A stretch of 64,000 nt of DNA from Flavobacterium sp. LC2016-12 (GTDB taxonomy: Bacteria; Bacteroidota; Bacteroidia; Flavobacteriales; Flavobacteriaceae), in NCBI RefSeq assembly GCF_015351595.1, contig NZ_JADKPT010000001.1, positions 558,001 to 622,000 on the forward strand, written 5' to 3'. Positions within the stretch are counted from its first letter, which is position 1. Every line of letters begins with the position of its first letter. The notes beneath the pieces are model-generated. The model did no database searches. It saw only the letters and a list, made by a program, of their open reading frames with translations, and was not told the DNA's origin. The position numbers and the translations under genes were made by a program. Below, piece after piece: positions 8,398-17,086 of this stretch.

Positions 8398-9438
8398 ATG
8401 AGAATAGAAACTGATTTGAAATTAGGGTTTAAAGATGTAATGATTCGACCAAAAAGATCAACGCTTAAAAGCCGATCTGAAGTCTCTCTCGAACGAAATT
8501 TTAAATTTTTGCACAGCACCACAATCTGGACAGGTATACCGATTATGGCGGCGAATATGGATACGGTTGGTACTTTTGAAATGGCTAAAGTTTTGGCTAA
8601 AGAAAAATTGTTTACCGCTATTCACAAACACTATTCACCTCAGGAATGGAACGATTTTTTAAAGGATCAACCAGAAGATTTCTACAATTATATTGCGATA
8701 AGCACAGGAACCGGTAAAGAGGATTTTGCTAAAATAGGACAAGTTATAACGGCAAATCCGCTTTTGAAATTCATTTGCATAGATGTTGCCAACGGTTACT
8801 CCGAGCATTTTGTTCAGTTTTTAAAGCAAACCAGAAAACAATACCCTGATAAAGTCATTATTGCAGGAAACGTTGTTACCGGTGAAATGGTCGAAGAATT
8901 GCTTTTGGCTGGTGCCGATATTGTAAAAGTCGGAATTGGACCCGGATCTGTTTGTACAACCCGTGTAAAAACAGGTGTTGGATATCCGCAGCTTTCGGCG
9001 ATTATAGAATGTGCTGATGCAGCTCATGGTTTGGGCGGACATATTATCAGTGACGGTGGTTGTTCTACGCCCGGAGATGTAGCAAAAGCGTTTGGCGCAG
9101 GATCTGATTTTGTAATGTTGGGCGGAATGTTAGCCGGACATACGGAGAGTGGAGGAGAACTAATCGAAGTCAACGGTGAAAAATTCAAACAATTTTACGG
9201 AATGAGCTCTACAACTGCGATGGACAAACATGTTGGCGGAGTAGCTGAATACAGAGCAAGTGAAGGGAAAACAGTTCAGGTTCCTTTTAAAGGAAAAGTC
9301 ATCAATACAGTTTTAGATATTTTGGGAGGTTTACGAAGCGCTTGTACTTATGTTGGCGCTTCGCGTTTAAAAGAACTTACTAAACGCACAACTTTCATCC
9401 GAGTAAGCGAGCAAGAAAATCAGGTTTTTACTAAATAA
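8398..9438 (+). CDS. guaC: GMP reductase
   Basis: A 346-residue IMPDH/GMPR TIM-barrel enzyme, the same length as E. coli GuaC. It reduces GMP to IMP with NADPH in purine salvage. Seen: [24 protein letters not shown] near the N terminus, [31 protein letters not shown], the catalytic loop [21 protein letters not shown] with Cys186, and [30 protein letters not shown]. No CBS domains are present, which separates it from IMP dehydrogenase. The GNAT gene starts 20 bases downstream, so they may be co-transcribed. Confidence 0.97.
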   Translation: MRIETDLKLGFKDVMIRPKRSTLKSRSEVSLERNFKFLHSTTIWTGIPIMAANMDTVGTFEMAKVLAKEKLFTAIHKHYSPQEWNDFLKDQPEDFYNYIAISTGTGKEDFAKIGQVITANPLLKFICIDVANGYSEHFVQFLKQTRKQYPDKVIIAGNVVTGEMVEELLLAGADIVKVGIGPGSVCTTRVKTGVGYPQLSAIIECADAAHGLGGHIISDGGCSTPGDVAKAFGAGSDFVMLGGMLAGHTESGGELIEVNGEKFKQFYGMSSTTAMDKHVGGVAEYRASEGKTVQVPFKGKVINTVLDILGGLRSACTYVGASRLKELTKRTTFIRVSEQENQVFTK

Positions 9439-9458
9439 TAAAAGGATTTTAATAAAAT

Positions 9459-9962
9459 ATGATTACAATTTCAGAAGCAAAAATTAGTGATATTAAGCTA
9501 ATTCAAAATATAGTACATATAACCTGGCCCATTACTTACGGCGAGATTCTATCAAAAGAACAATTAGATTATATGTTGGATCTTTTTTATTCGGATGAAG
9601 CATTAACAGATCAATACAATAAAAAAGAACAATTATTTTATATGATTTATGAAGGTGAAACTAATTTAGGTTTTATCGGAATAGAACATAATTACAATGG
9701 AGAAACATTAACAAAAATTCACAAAATATACCTTCTGCCTGAAACACAAGGAAAAGGAATTGGTAAAAAGGTTATTGATGAAATTGGAAAATTAGCTTCA
9801 GATAACAATTCAACAGCATTAATTTTAAATGTAAACCGATTTAATTCGGCTTTAGGTTTTTATAAAAAAATAGGTTTTGAAGTGGTTGATGAAGTCAATA
9901 TTGACATTGGAAAAGGTTATTTGATGGAAGATTATGTGATGGAGAAAAAAATAATTCATTAG
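9459..9962 (+). CDS. GNAT family N-acetyltransferase
   Basis: A 167-residue single-domain acetyltransferase. The acetyl-CoA-binding motif A is clear at about residues 90-115 (IYLLPETQGKGIGKKVIDEIG, with the Q/RxxGxG/A signature as QGKGIG). It is followed by LNVNRFNSALGFYKKIGFEVVDE, typical of the last two GNAT strands. The substrate cannot be told from sequence. It starts 20 bases after guaC and ends at a strong bidirectional terminator. Confidence 0.85.
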   Translation: MITISEAKISDIKLIQNIVHITWPITYGEILSKEQLDYMLDLFYSDEALTDQYNKKEQLFYMIYEGETNLGFIGIEHNYNGETLTKIHKIYLLPETQGKGIGKKVIDEIGKLASDNNSTALILNVNRFNSALGFYKKIGFEVVDEVNIDIGKGYLMEDYVMEKKIIH

Positions 9963-9976
9963 AAATAAAAGCAAAT

Positions 9977-10019
9977 AAAAATGACCTAAACACTTGAATT
10001 GCGTGTTTAGGTCATTTTT
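9977..10019. terminator. Bidirectional terminator after the GNAT gene
   Basis: Seventeen-base perfect arms (9977-9993 with 10003-10019) around a 9-base loop, with A-run and T-run ends, between convergent genes. Confidence 0.9.
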
Positions 10020-10049
10020 ATTTTAATTGATTTGTCTAAATGAAAATAT

Positions 10050-10775
10050 TTAATTTTTTAAATCATATTCTTTATCAATCTGTTTTATAATGGTTTCTCC
10101 AGATTTGATTAGATTATTATATCGTTCGTAAATCTGATTCCAGGGAATTAGGTTTTTAGTTAATTTTCTTCCTTTCGGTGTTGTCAAGACATTCCAATTG
10201 TCTTCGATACTTTCAGGATTATTTAAATTTTCATCTAAATAAGTCTGTAGTTTTTTCTGATTTGACATCCATCCTGATTCTGATGCTTCAACTTCTGAAA
10301 GTGTTTGTTGATAATATTTTAAAATATTTAATGAAAGAGAATCGTTTTCAATATTTCCTATTCTCCCGGAAGATACAAAACCATTAAATCTATAAATATT
10401 CGGCCTTAAATATATATTGACGTATAAGTAAGGCAATTGCTTTTGAAGATTGTGCTGATCGTAAGGTTTGCTTCTTTCTAAATTGCTAAGAGAGCCATAG
10501 ATTTTTCCGAATTCCTGATATTGTTTAATGATGTCTTTACTGTCATTAACATCACTTTGGATATCAGATCTCAATCCAATCAAAAACTTTTTAACCTGTT
10601 CCTGTTCGTGTTTGTGTTCACTCCATCCGTGTAGCCAAATAGACAAGGAAACTGCGAATACAATAATGAAAATTTCTAACCCAATTTCTTTTATTTTTTC
10701 GAGAAGGGTGTGCTTTTTATTAGTTGCGATTTCATGCATTTTTTTAGTGTGCTTAATTACTTCTAATTCTGCCAT
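10050..10775 (-). CDS. DUF6090-like membrane-anchored protein
   Basis: A 241-residue protein with one predicted membrane helix at about residues 29-50 (IGLEIFIIVFAVSLSIWLHG), preceded by a Lys-rich cytoplasmic N terminus and followed by WSEHKHEQEQVKKFLIGLRSDI and a long alpha-helical part. This layout (one helix, then a WNE/WSE-type segment and coiled helices) matches the DUF6090 family of Bacteroidota, though the match is by eye. Function unknown. No operon partner is visible; the next minus-strand gene starts further right. Confidence 0.65.
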   Translation of the reverse strand: MAELEVIKHTKKMHEIATNKKHTLLEKIKEIGLEIFIIVFAVSLSIWLHGWSEHKHEQEQVKKFLIGLRSDIQSDVNDSKDIIKQYQEFGKIYGSLSNLERSKPYDQHNLQKQLPYLYVNIYLRPNIYRFNGFVSSGRIGNIENDSLSLNILKYYQQTLSEVEASESGWMSNQKKLQTYLDENLNNPESIEDNWNVLTTPKGRKLTKNLIPWNQIYERYNNLIKSGETIIKQIDKEYDLKN

Positions 10776-10906
10776 TTTTTTTTGAAATTTGATTTAACGA
10801 TGACAAAAATATATTAAATGAAGTTAAAAACTTAAGATATACTGAATAATTTTAATAAAAATTTTATTGCCAAAATAAAGCATTAATTCAATAGAAAAAA
10901 GCTTAA

Positions 10907-11485
10907 TTAATTGACAATCACATCATGTTTAAACAACAATCCTTTCACTTCTTTCAAAGCAAAAACAGCTTTCTTTAGTTTAGTTTTTGACGGATCTATC
11001 GTATAATTATAACTCGTTTTAAAGTCGGCTTTGTTGGCAATTGCTTTGTCAAATTCAGATCGGTATAAATCGCAATTATCAAAAAGTACGCTGGTAAGAT
11101 CTGTGGCCATAAAATCTACGGCAATCAGACTGCAGTTGGTAAATGTTGTTCCTTTTATTTTTAAGGTATAAAATTTAGAAAAATCCAGTATACAATCATA
11201 GAAGTGAACTTCAAAAATCAGTTTATCGCACATCGCAAAATTTACTTCTTTGATTTCACAACGATTAAAAGTGGCAGTTCTAAAAGCAACATAATTAATT
11301 TTAGCTTCACTAAAAATACAGTCATTAAAAACACAATCAATAAATGTAACGGCTAAAAAGGTACAGGCAGAAAAGTTACAATTATTGAAGACACAGCATT
11401 CAAAATCCTTGAAATTGGCTTCGTCTCTACCATAACTGATAGAATTGTATTCTTTATCAAGAAAATATTCAGACTCTTTTTTCAA
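10907..11485 (-). CDS. Pentapeptide-repeat protein
   Basis: A 192-residue protein built of five-residue repeats. A(D/N)LXX-like units run from about residue 20 to 160, for example FKDFECCVFNNCNFSACTF, FNDCIFSEAKI and FDNCDLYRSEFDKAI. Such sequences fold into a right-handed quadrilateral beta helix. It is unusually rich in Cys and Phe at the repeat positions. There is no signal peptide. Some family members protect DNA gyrase from inhibitors, but nothing here proves such a role. Confidence 0.85.
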   Translation of the reverse strand: MKKESEYFLDKEYNSISYGRDEANFKDFECCVFNNCNFSACTFLAVTFIDCVFNDCIFSEAKINYVAFRTATFNRCEIKEVNFAMCDKLIFEVHFYDCILDFSKFYTLKIKGTTFTNCSLIAVDFMATDLTSVLFDNCDLYRSEFDKAIANKADFKTSYNYTIDPSKTKLKKAVFALKEVKGLLFKHDVIVN

Positions 11486-11679
11486 TGTTGTTTTTTGATG
11501 ATTATTTGCGAGTGAAAAGATACTGATTACCGTAATAATTGACGAATTTTCAATCCTAAATTTTTAAAATGTTATATAATTTATTCTTGTAATTTAAAAG
11601 AATATTCGTGTAAAATGTTGAAAATAAGGCTTATATTTACAATAAGATTGAATCGTTATTTCCAAAAATAAACTTTCAG

Positions 11680-12951
11680 ATGGTAAAATTTTTAAAAAAT
11701 AATTGCTTTCAGAAGAAATATAAAATCTTAGTGTTATTGTTTTTTATACATTTTACTTCAATCGCTCAAAACGACTCCATTAATCCCAATATTTGTCCTC
11801 CCAAAACAATAATAGAAATTTTCAAAAAGAAAGATTCTGTCTATGTTGTTAAGCCTATAAAAAACAGTTTTTTCTTAATCATTCCGGCCATTGGTTCTCA
11901 ACCAGCAACAGGATTCTTTTATGGAGCAGTAGCACAATATACTTTCAAAGGAAAAGAAAAAGCAGATAAATATTCGATAGCCAATGTTGGAATAACCTAC
12001 ACCACAAAAAAGCAATGGCTGATAAATATTAAGAATAATATTTTATTAAAAAATAACAGGATATTCTTAAGCGGTGACTATAGAATGTACATATTTTCAC
12101 AGCCCAACTACGGGTTAGGTACCAATATTATTCCTGCTGCAAGAGACAAACCACAAGGTTTTAGTATTGATTCTATTGCACAGCCAATGGATTATAATTA
12201 TTTTAAATTTCACCAGGCAGCTTCTTTTGAAGTAAAAAATAATTTTTATGTTGGTGGTGGAATCAATATTGATTGGTACGCCAATATAGTTGACAAAGAA
12301 CTTGATTTGGAGAACGGAAAAACGACTTACCATTATGAATATAGCCAAAAATATGGATTTGATAATTCGGAGTATTTCCTGACAGGCGTGAGTCTTAATT
12401 TGGTACACGATTCCAGAGATAATCAGGTAAATGCGACACGCGGATGGTTTGCGAACATAAATTATCGATTTAATCCTGTATTGTTTAAAAATCAGGATAA
12501 TAGCAATATTCTCTATGCAGAGTATCGCCATTTTATTCCGGTTTCTAAAAAAAACGAACGTTATATTTTGGCGCTTTGGACCTATGGACAGTTTGTAACA
12601 AGGGGAAAAGTACCTTATTTAAATTTACCCGCCATTGGCTGGGATCAACGCAGTCGAAGCGGAGAAGGGTACACACAAGGATTATTCAGAGGAACAAACT
12701 TAGTTTATCTGGCTTCCGAATTCAGGTTTCCAATTACTTGCAATCAAATGTTTAGCGGAGTTGTATTTACAAATTTTGTAACTACAAGCAATCCGGATAC
12801 TGATACAAAACTTTTTCATTCCATTCAACCCGCTGCTGGTTTAGGTTTACGGATTTTAATAGATAAAGCAACCCGCACCAATTTAATTGTTGATCAGGCG
12901 TGGGGGAATAGTTCTAAAGGATTCTATTTAAACGCCGGCGAAACTTTCTAA
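11680..12951 (+). CDS. BamA/TamA-like outer membrane barrel protein
   Basis: A 423-residue exported protein. A long N-terminal signal region (KYKILVLLFFIHFTSIAQ) ends near residue 30. The rest looks like a 16-strand Omp85-type barrel without POTRA domains, with GGGINIDWYAN, TGVSLNLVHDSRDNQVNATRGWF (the bacterial surface antigen D15 signature region), and GEGYTQGLFRGTNLVYLASEFRFP with the conserved RG(x)NL-like loop. It ends ...YLNAGETF with a terminal aromatic residue. It is probably a small Omp85-like or patatin-type barrel whose cargo is unknown. Single gene. Confidence 0.8.
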   Translation: MVKFLKNNCFQKKYKILVLLFFIHFTSIAQNDSINPNICPPKTIIEIFKKKDSVYVVKPIKNSFFLIIPAIGSQPATGFFYGAVAQYTFKGKEKADKYSIANVGITYTTKKQWLINIKNNILLKNNRIFLSGDYRMYIFSQPNYGLGTNIIPAARDKPQGFSIDSIAQPMDYNYFKFHQAASFEVKNNFYVGGGINIDWYANIVDKELDLENGKTTYHYEYSQKYGFDNSEYFLTGVSLNLVHDSRDNQVNATRGWFANINYRFNPVLFKNQDNSNILYAEYRHFIPVSKKNERYILALWTYGQFVTRGKVPYLNLPAIGWDQRSRSGEGYTQGLFRGTNLVYLASEFRFPITCNQMFSGVVFTNFVTTSNPDTDTKLFHSIQPAAGLGLRILIDKATRTNLIVDQAWGNSSKGFYLNAGETF

Positions 12952-13016
12952 AACAATTTCAATGGATATTATTTGAATTAGGTAGAAAAATTCTAAACCT
13001 AATTTAAGATAGCCGG

Positions 13017-13052
13017 TTCTAAATCTACATTCTGAAATCTAAAATCTGAAAT
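13017..13052. repeat. AAATCTA/AAATCTGA short repeats
   Basis: Imperfect copies of TCTAAAATCTGAAATC-like words occur after the barrel gene; similar words occur near 8284-8298. A weak hairpin (12976-12983 with 12997-13004) lies just before. Confidence 0.55.
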
Positions 13053-13102
13053 AGCGTTCGTTCAACTGTTCATAATTAAATCATAATTTATAACAATTGA
13101 GA

Positions 13103-13133
13103 TTTAGATTTTTAAAGGCAATCCTTATTTTTG
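13103..13133 (+). promoter_or_regulatory. Promoter of the OmpR-type two-component operon
   Basis: TTTA (13103-13106), a 19-base spacer, then TATTTTTG (13126-13133): -33/-7 spacing as in the Bacteroidota consensus with one mismatch in the -33 box. It gives a leader of about 17 bases before the ATG at 13154 and argues against the upstream in-frame ATG at 13097. Confidence 0.65.
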
Positions 13134-13153
13134 TTACTAATACAATTATTCTA

Positions 13154-13828
13154 ATGAAATTACTCATAGTCGAAGACGAACCAAATTTATTATCCATTTT
13201 ACGTAAAGGATTCGCTGAAAATAACAATGATGTCAGCGTTGCTCTTGATGGTAAAACGGCTTTAGAAATGATTCAGAATTATACTTTTGATGTAGTAATT
13301 TTAGATGTAATGCTGCCGGATATCAACGGTATCGAAATTTGTAGAAGATTGCGAGCCGACAAAAATTTTGTTCCGGTCCTACTTTTGACAGCGCTGGGAA
13401 CCTCGGAAAATATTGTTACCGGATTAAATGCCGGTGCAGATGATTATGTAGTGAAGCCTTTTAAATTTGGTGAACTCGATGCAAGGGTAAATGCACTTAA
13501 TCGAAGAGCCAATCAGGAAACTGAAAAAGTAGATTCTATTATAATCAGTGATTTAGAAATTAATAGTAAATCTAAAACAGTTAAAAGAAACGGAGAATCA
13601 ATTGTTTTGACTGCCAAGGAGTTTAAGTTACTCTATTATTTAGCAAAAAATACAGGCAGAATTGTATCCCGTGATCAGATTTTAGATAATGTATGGGACA
13701 TTAATTTTGATATGAATACCAATGTTGTTGATGTTTATATCAATTACCTAAGAAAAAAAATAGACAAACCTTACACAACCAAACTAATTCATACCATGAA
13801 AGGTTTAGGTTATGTTATACAGCCATAA
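13154..13828 (+). CDS. OmpR-family response regulator
   Basis: A 224-residue DNA-binding response regulator. Residues 1-118 are the receiver (KLLIVEDEPNLLSIL, phospho-acceptor Asp51 in VVILDVMLPDING, switch Thr in LLLTALG, and Lys in DDYVVKPF). Residues about 128-222 are the winged helix (LTAKEFKLLYYLAKNTGRIVSRDQILDNVW, NVVDVYINYLRKKID, IHTMKGLGYVI). The start is set by the promoter at 13103-13133. The partner kinase begins two bases after its stop, so the two are co-translated. The signal and target genes are not visible. Confidence 0.95.
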   Translation: MKLLIVEDEPNLLSILRKGFAENNNDVSVALDGKTALEMIQNYTFDVVILDVMLPDINGIEICRRLRADKNFVPVLLLTALGTSENIVTGLNAGADDYVVKPFKFGELDARVNALNRRANQETEKVDSIIISDLEINSKSKTVKRNGESIVLTAKEFKLLYYLAKNTGRIVSRDQILDNVWDINFDMNTNVVDVYINYLRKKIDKPYTTKLIHTMKGLGYVIQP

Positions 13829-13829
13829 A

Positions 13830-15233
13830 ATGGATATAAGAAAAAAAATTACTTTTACTTATGTTGCCCTTTCTACCTTTAGTACACTGCTATTGTGTGT
13901 TTTAGTTTTTGTATTGTTTCGTGAAAATAATCGATATCATTTCCTGAAAAGATTAGAAGACAGAGCTAAAATTGTGGCTTCAATTCATTTTCAAAATGAT
14001 CCTGAAAAGAAAAAATACTATAGCAATCTTAAAAAAAATGGATTGGAAGAACTTATTGAAGAAGAGGAATATGTTCTTAAAATAAACAGTGCCAATAGTT
14101 TCGATTATAATACTAAATTAAATTTACCCAATGAGTTTTACTCCAATATTCTTGAAACAGGAAAAGATTATTTTGAGGTTAATAGTAAATATTATTTAGG
14201 TCAGGTTTTTACAGAAAATAATCAAAGATATATTGTAATAGTTGGTGCGCGCGACAAAAGAGGGAAAACCACGACCGTTTATATTGTGAAAATATTGCTT
14301 TTTGGCGGACTCGGTTTTGTGATTCTGGCTTTCTTTTTGGGGCGTTTTCTGGCTAAACGCGTTATTAATCCTGTGGCGAGAATTACCAAGGAAGTAAACA
14401 GAATTAGTGCTTCTAATCTTCATAACAGATTACCGGAGGTTAAAAATTCTGATGAAATCTCAGATCTTACACATACTTTTAATGATATGCTCGACCGACT
14501 TGAAACTTCTTTTGAAATTCAGGCGAACTTCATTAATAATGCTTCCCATGAATTAAAAACACCCATAACAACTATAATTGCCGAGTCTGAAATTATGCTT
14601 TTGAAAGAAAGAGCAGTTCCGGAATATATTCAGTCATTGGAGAATATTTACAGCCAGGCTTCAAGATTAGGAAATTTAACTGAAAGTTTGTTGAAGTTAA
14701 CACAAACTGGTTACGACGGAAAAAAACAAGTTTTGGATATTGCCAGAATTGATGAGTTATTAATGGATGTAAAATCGGATTTGGATAAAATATATCCGGA
14801 CAACCGTGTTAGCATCAAACTTAATTTTGCTCCTAAAGATTCTAATTTACTTTTAATTCCGTGCAACAAGCCTCTTTTAGAATTGGCGATCAATAACATT
14901 ATTACCAACGGAGTTAAATATTCTGATAATAATGAAGTGTTTGTGACGCTTTCTGCCAATAAAGACTGGATTAAAATCAGTATTAATGATATCGGAATCG
15001 GAATTCCGCCAGAAGATATTCCACATTTATATGAACCTTTCTTTAGAGGAAAAATTGCAGCCAAATATATTGGTTACGGTTTAGGGCTTCCTTTGGCTTC
15101 TAAGATTATCCGCATGCACGATGGTGAGATACAAGTACAATCGGAACAAAACAAAGGAACGATTGTAACAATCATTTTTAAGAAAGACAATACCAAAAAA
15201 GCCAACATTAGAAATTCTAATGTTGAATCTTAG
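13830..15233 (+). CDS. HAMP-domain sensor histidine kinase
   Basis: A 467-residue membrane kinase. TM1 is at about residues 10-30, an extracytoplasmic sensor of about 130 residues follows (31-155), and TM2 is at about 155-180. A HAMP linker (GRFLAKRVINPVARITKEVNRI...NRLPEVKNSDEISDLTHTFN) follows, then HisKA with His240 in NNASHELKTPITTI, and the ATPase domain with N box NNIITNGVKYS, DIGIGIPPEDIPHLYEPFFRG and GYGLGLPLASKI. It phosphorylates the regulator encoded just upstream. I prefer the ATG at 13830 over one at 13812 that overlaps the regulator. The sensor domain resembles no family I recognise. Confidence 0.94.
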   Translation: MDIRKKITFTYVALSTFSTLLLCVLVFVLFRENNRYHFLKRLEDRAKIVASIHFQNDPEKKKYYSNLKKNGLEELIEEEEYVLKINSANSFDYNTKLNLPNEFYSNILETGKDYFEVNSKYYLGQVFTENNQRYIVIVGARDKRGKTTTVYIVKILLFGGLGFVILAFFLGRFLAKRVINPVARITKEVNRISASNLHNRLPEVKNSDEISDLTHTFNDMLDRLETSFEIQANFINNASHELKTPITTIIAESEIMLLKERAVPEYIQSLENIYSQASRLGNLTESLLKLTQTGYDGKKQVLDIARIDELLMDVKSDLDKIYPDNRVSIKLNFAPKDSNLLLIPCNKPLLELAINNIITNGVKYSDNNEVFVTLSANKDWIKISINDIGIGIPPEDIPHLYEPFFRGKIAAKYIGYGLGLPLASKIIRMHDGEIQVQSEQNKGTIVTIIFKKDNTKKANIRNSNVES

Positions 15234-15310
15234 GAAATTCTAATTTTAACTTAAGAACCTTCTAATATACGAGTAGTTATTTTGTATGTATAAACTAAAC
15301 GATTATACAT

Positions 15311-16033
15311 ATGAAAAATTTCCTTATACCAACGACTTTAGAAGAAGATACTATCAGCGCTGTAAAATCAGCTGTTAATCAGGCAAAAAATACTAATTGC
15401 GAGATTATTCTAATGATGGTTTCAGATACGCCTGATACTTTTTCATCATCACAGTTTTTGCGCGAAATGAGAGTTAGTCTTACTGCAAGTCAGGAACTAG
15501 TTCTTGAAACCTGCAGATATATTATCGAACATACTGCAAACTGCAAAATAAAAATTCACAATCAATACGGGCTTTCTGCTCCAATTTTTAAAGGCATCAT
15601 CGAAGCCTTTGATGTAAAATTGATTGTTCTTACACAATCTTATAAGCAAGAAACAAAGCGAATTCATCAATATGCTATGCAATTGGCAGGAAATCAAAAA
15701 TGCCCGATTTTGCATTTAGGCAACGAACAGTTTAAAGAAGATTTTAATAAAGCACTTTATATTGAAAACGGTAAAGCTAATATGCATGTTAAAGATGTTC
15801 AGCAGTACTTAAGTGCCAATTTCTCTTTTGAAATTGTTAGCCAAACCTCAAAATTTGATGATAATTACGAAGAATTTGCTCCTTATTTATCCGAAGCCAT
15901 TTCAAAATATGATATCGATTTGTTAGTTGAAACACGTAAAGGCGAAAAAATCAAATTCACAAAAAATAAAAAAGAAAATATCAACGATAGATTAGGACTT
16001 CCTGTTTTGTCGCTATATGAAGAATTGGCGTAA
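15311..16033 (+). CDS. Universal-stress-protein-like protein
   Basis: A 240-residue soluble protein. The opening KNFLIPTTLEEDTISAVKSAVNQAK and EIILMMVSDTPD resemble the first strand and helix of UspA domains, and LIVLTQSYK near residue 105 and CPILHLG near 133 fit the later strands. The ATP-binding G-2xG-9xG(S/T) motif is not recognisable, so any nucleotide binding is doubtful. The second half (about 145-240) looks like a second, degenerate copy (NKALYIENG, DIDLLVETRKG, LGLPVLSLYE). It lies 77 bases after the kinase, so it may share that operon. Confidence 0.55.
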   Translation: MKNFLIPTTLEEDTISAVKSAVNQAKNTNCEIILMMVSDTPDTFSSSQFLREMRVSLTASQELVLETCRYIIEHTANCKIKIHNQYGLSAPIFKGIIEAFDVKLIVLTQSYKQETKRIHQYAMQLAGNQKCPILHLGNEQFKEDFNKALYIENGKANMHVKDVQQYLSANFSFEIVSQTSKFDDNYEEFAPYLSEAISKYDIDLLVETRKGEKIKFTKNKKENINDRLGLPVLSLYEELA

Positions 16034-16078
16034 ATCCAGCTTCAAAAAAGAATACGTTTCATTTAAAAACGAAAAAAT

Positions 16079-17026
16079 ATGTTGTTAAAGAAAAGAATTC
16101 CAATGAAATATGTTCTTGGAAAAATAAAAGTAGAATTGGCACTCGTATTGGCTTACACGATATTGTTTGAAGTTTTTCATCACTATTTTATTAATGTTTC
16201 TGTGGATGTTCCAATTGCGATTCCAACTATGATTGGTACCATTATATCTTTATTATTAGCTTTTAAATCGAATCAGGCTTATGATAGATGGTGGGAAGCC
16301 AGAATTGTATGGGGAGCAATCGTTAATGAATCAAGAACATTAGTGAGACAAATGCTAACTTTTTATAAAGACCCTGATTTTTCTGTTGAAGCCAATGAGT
16401 TCAAAGAAAACTTCACCAAAAGACAAATCGCATGGTGTTATAGTTTAGGGCAGGCTTTAAGAAATAAAGATGCCATAAAACCAATCAAAGATTTGATTAG
16501 TGAAGAAGAAGTAAATTTTGTAAAAAATCATCAAAATGTACCAAATGCAATCTTATTGTTGCATGGTAGAGATTTGAGAATTGCAAGAAAAGATAAACGT
16601 CTTAACCCTTATCAACAAGTAGAAATTGATAACACCATAACAAGATTATGTGACGCAATGGGAAAATGTGAGCGTATTAAAAACACGATTTTTCCAACGA
16701 CTTATAGCATGTATATCAGAATGACGTTGTGTTTATTTATTCTGTTATTACCTTTTGGATTGGTTAACTTGTTGAGTTGGTTTGCAATCCCGTTGATTAC
16801 GACTATCGGAGGAATGTTTTTCCTGATCGAGAAAATGGCAATTCATTTACAGGATCCTTTCGAAAACAGACCAACTGATACACCAGTGACAGCTATTTCG
16901 AATACAATTGAAAAGAATTTAATGCAAATGCTTAATGAATATCAAAGTGAATTCGATATCATTAAGGAGTTTGATCTTAAACCGGAAACCAAAAAAGCGA
17001 CAGCAGATGCTTATTTTGTTTTGTAA
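16079..17026 (+). CDS. Bestrophin family membrane protein
   Basis: A 315-residue bestrophin/UPF0187 protein. Bacterial bestrophins are pentameric cation or anion channels of the inner membrane. It has the family hallmarks: IPMKYVLGKIKVELALVLAY, SLLLAFKSNQAYDRWWEARIVWGAIVNESR (about residues 60-90), LLPFGLVN in a later membrane helix, and the C-terminal IEKMAIHLQDPFENRPTDTPVTAI, in which the acidic cluster and PFxxxxxD motif are conserved. It starts 46 bases after the stress-like gene. Ion selectivity cannot be predicted. Confidence 0.92.
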   Translation: MLLKKRIPMKYVLGKIKVELALVLAYTILFEVFHHYFINVSVDVPIAIPTMIGTIISLLLAFKSNQAYDRWWEARIVWGAIVNESRTLVRQMLTFYKDPDFSVEANEFKENFTKRQIAWCYSLGQALRNKDAIKPIKDLISEEEVNFVKNHQNVPNAILLLHGRDLRIARKDKRLNPYQQVEIDNTITRLCDAMGKCERIKNTIFPTTYSMYIRMTLCLFILLLPFGLVNLLSWFAIPLITTIGGMFFLIEKMAIHLQDPFENRPTDTPVTAISNTIEKNLMQMLNEYQSEFDIIKEFDLKPETKKATADAYFVL

Positions 17027-17048
17027 TTAATGTTGGATTTTGATTTGT

Positions 17049-17082
17049 AAAAACCAGACAGCGTAATTGTTGTCTGGTTTTT
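17049..17082. terminator. Bidirectional terminator between bestrophin and MocR genes
   Basis: Perfect 12-bp arms (17049-17060 with 17071-17082), A-run on the left and T-run on the right, between convergent genes. Confidence 0.9.
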
Positions 17083-17086
17083 TATT

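Noticed and set aside
12115..12531. A 138-codon minus-strand frame in the barrel gene
   Set aside because: Antisense to a gene with a signal peptide and Omp85-like motifs.
14711..15064. A 117-codon minus-strand frame in the HAMP kinase gene
   Set aside because: Antisense to the catalytic domain of a clear kinase.
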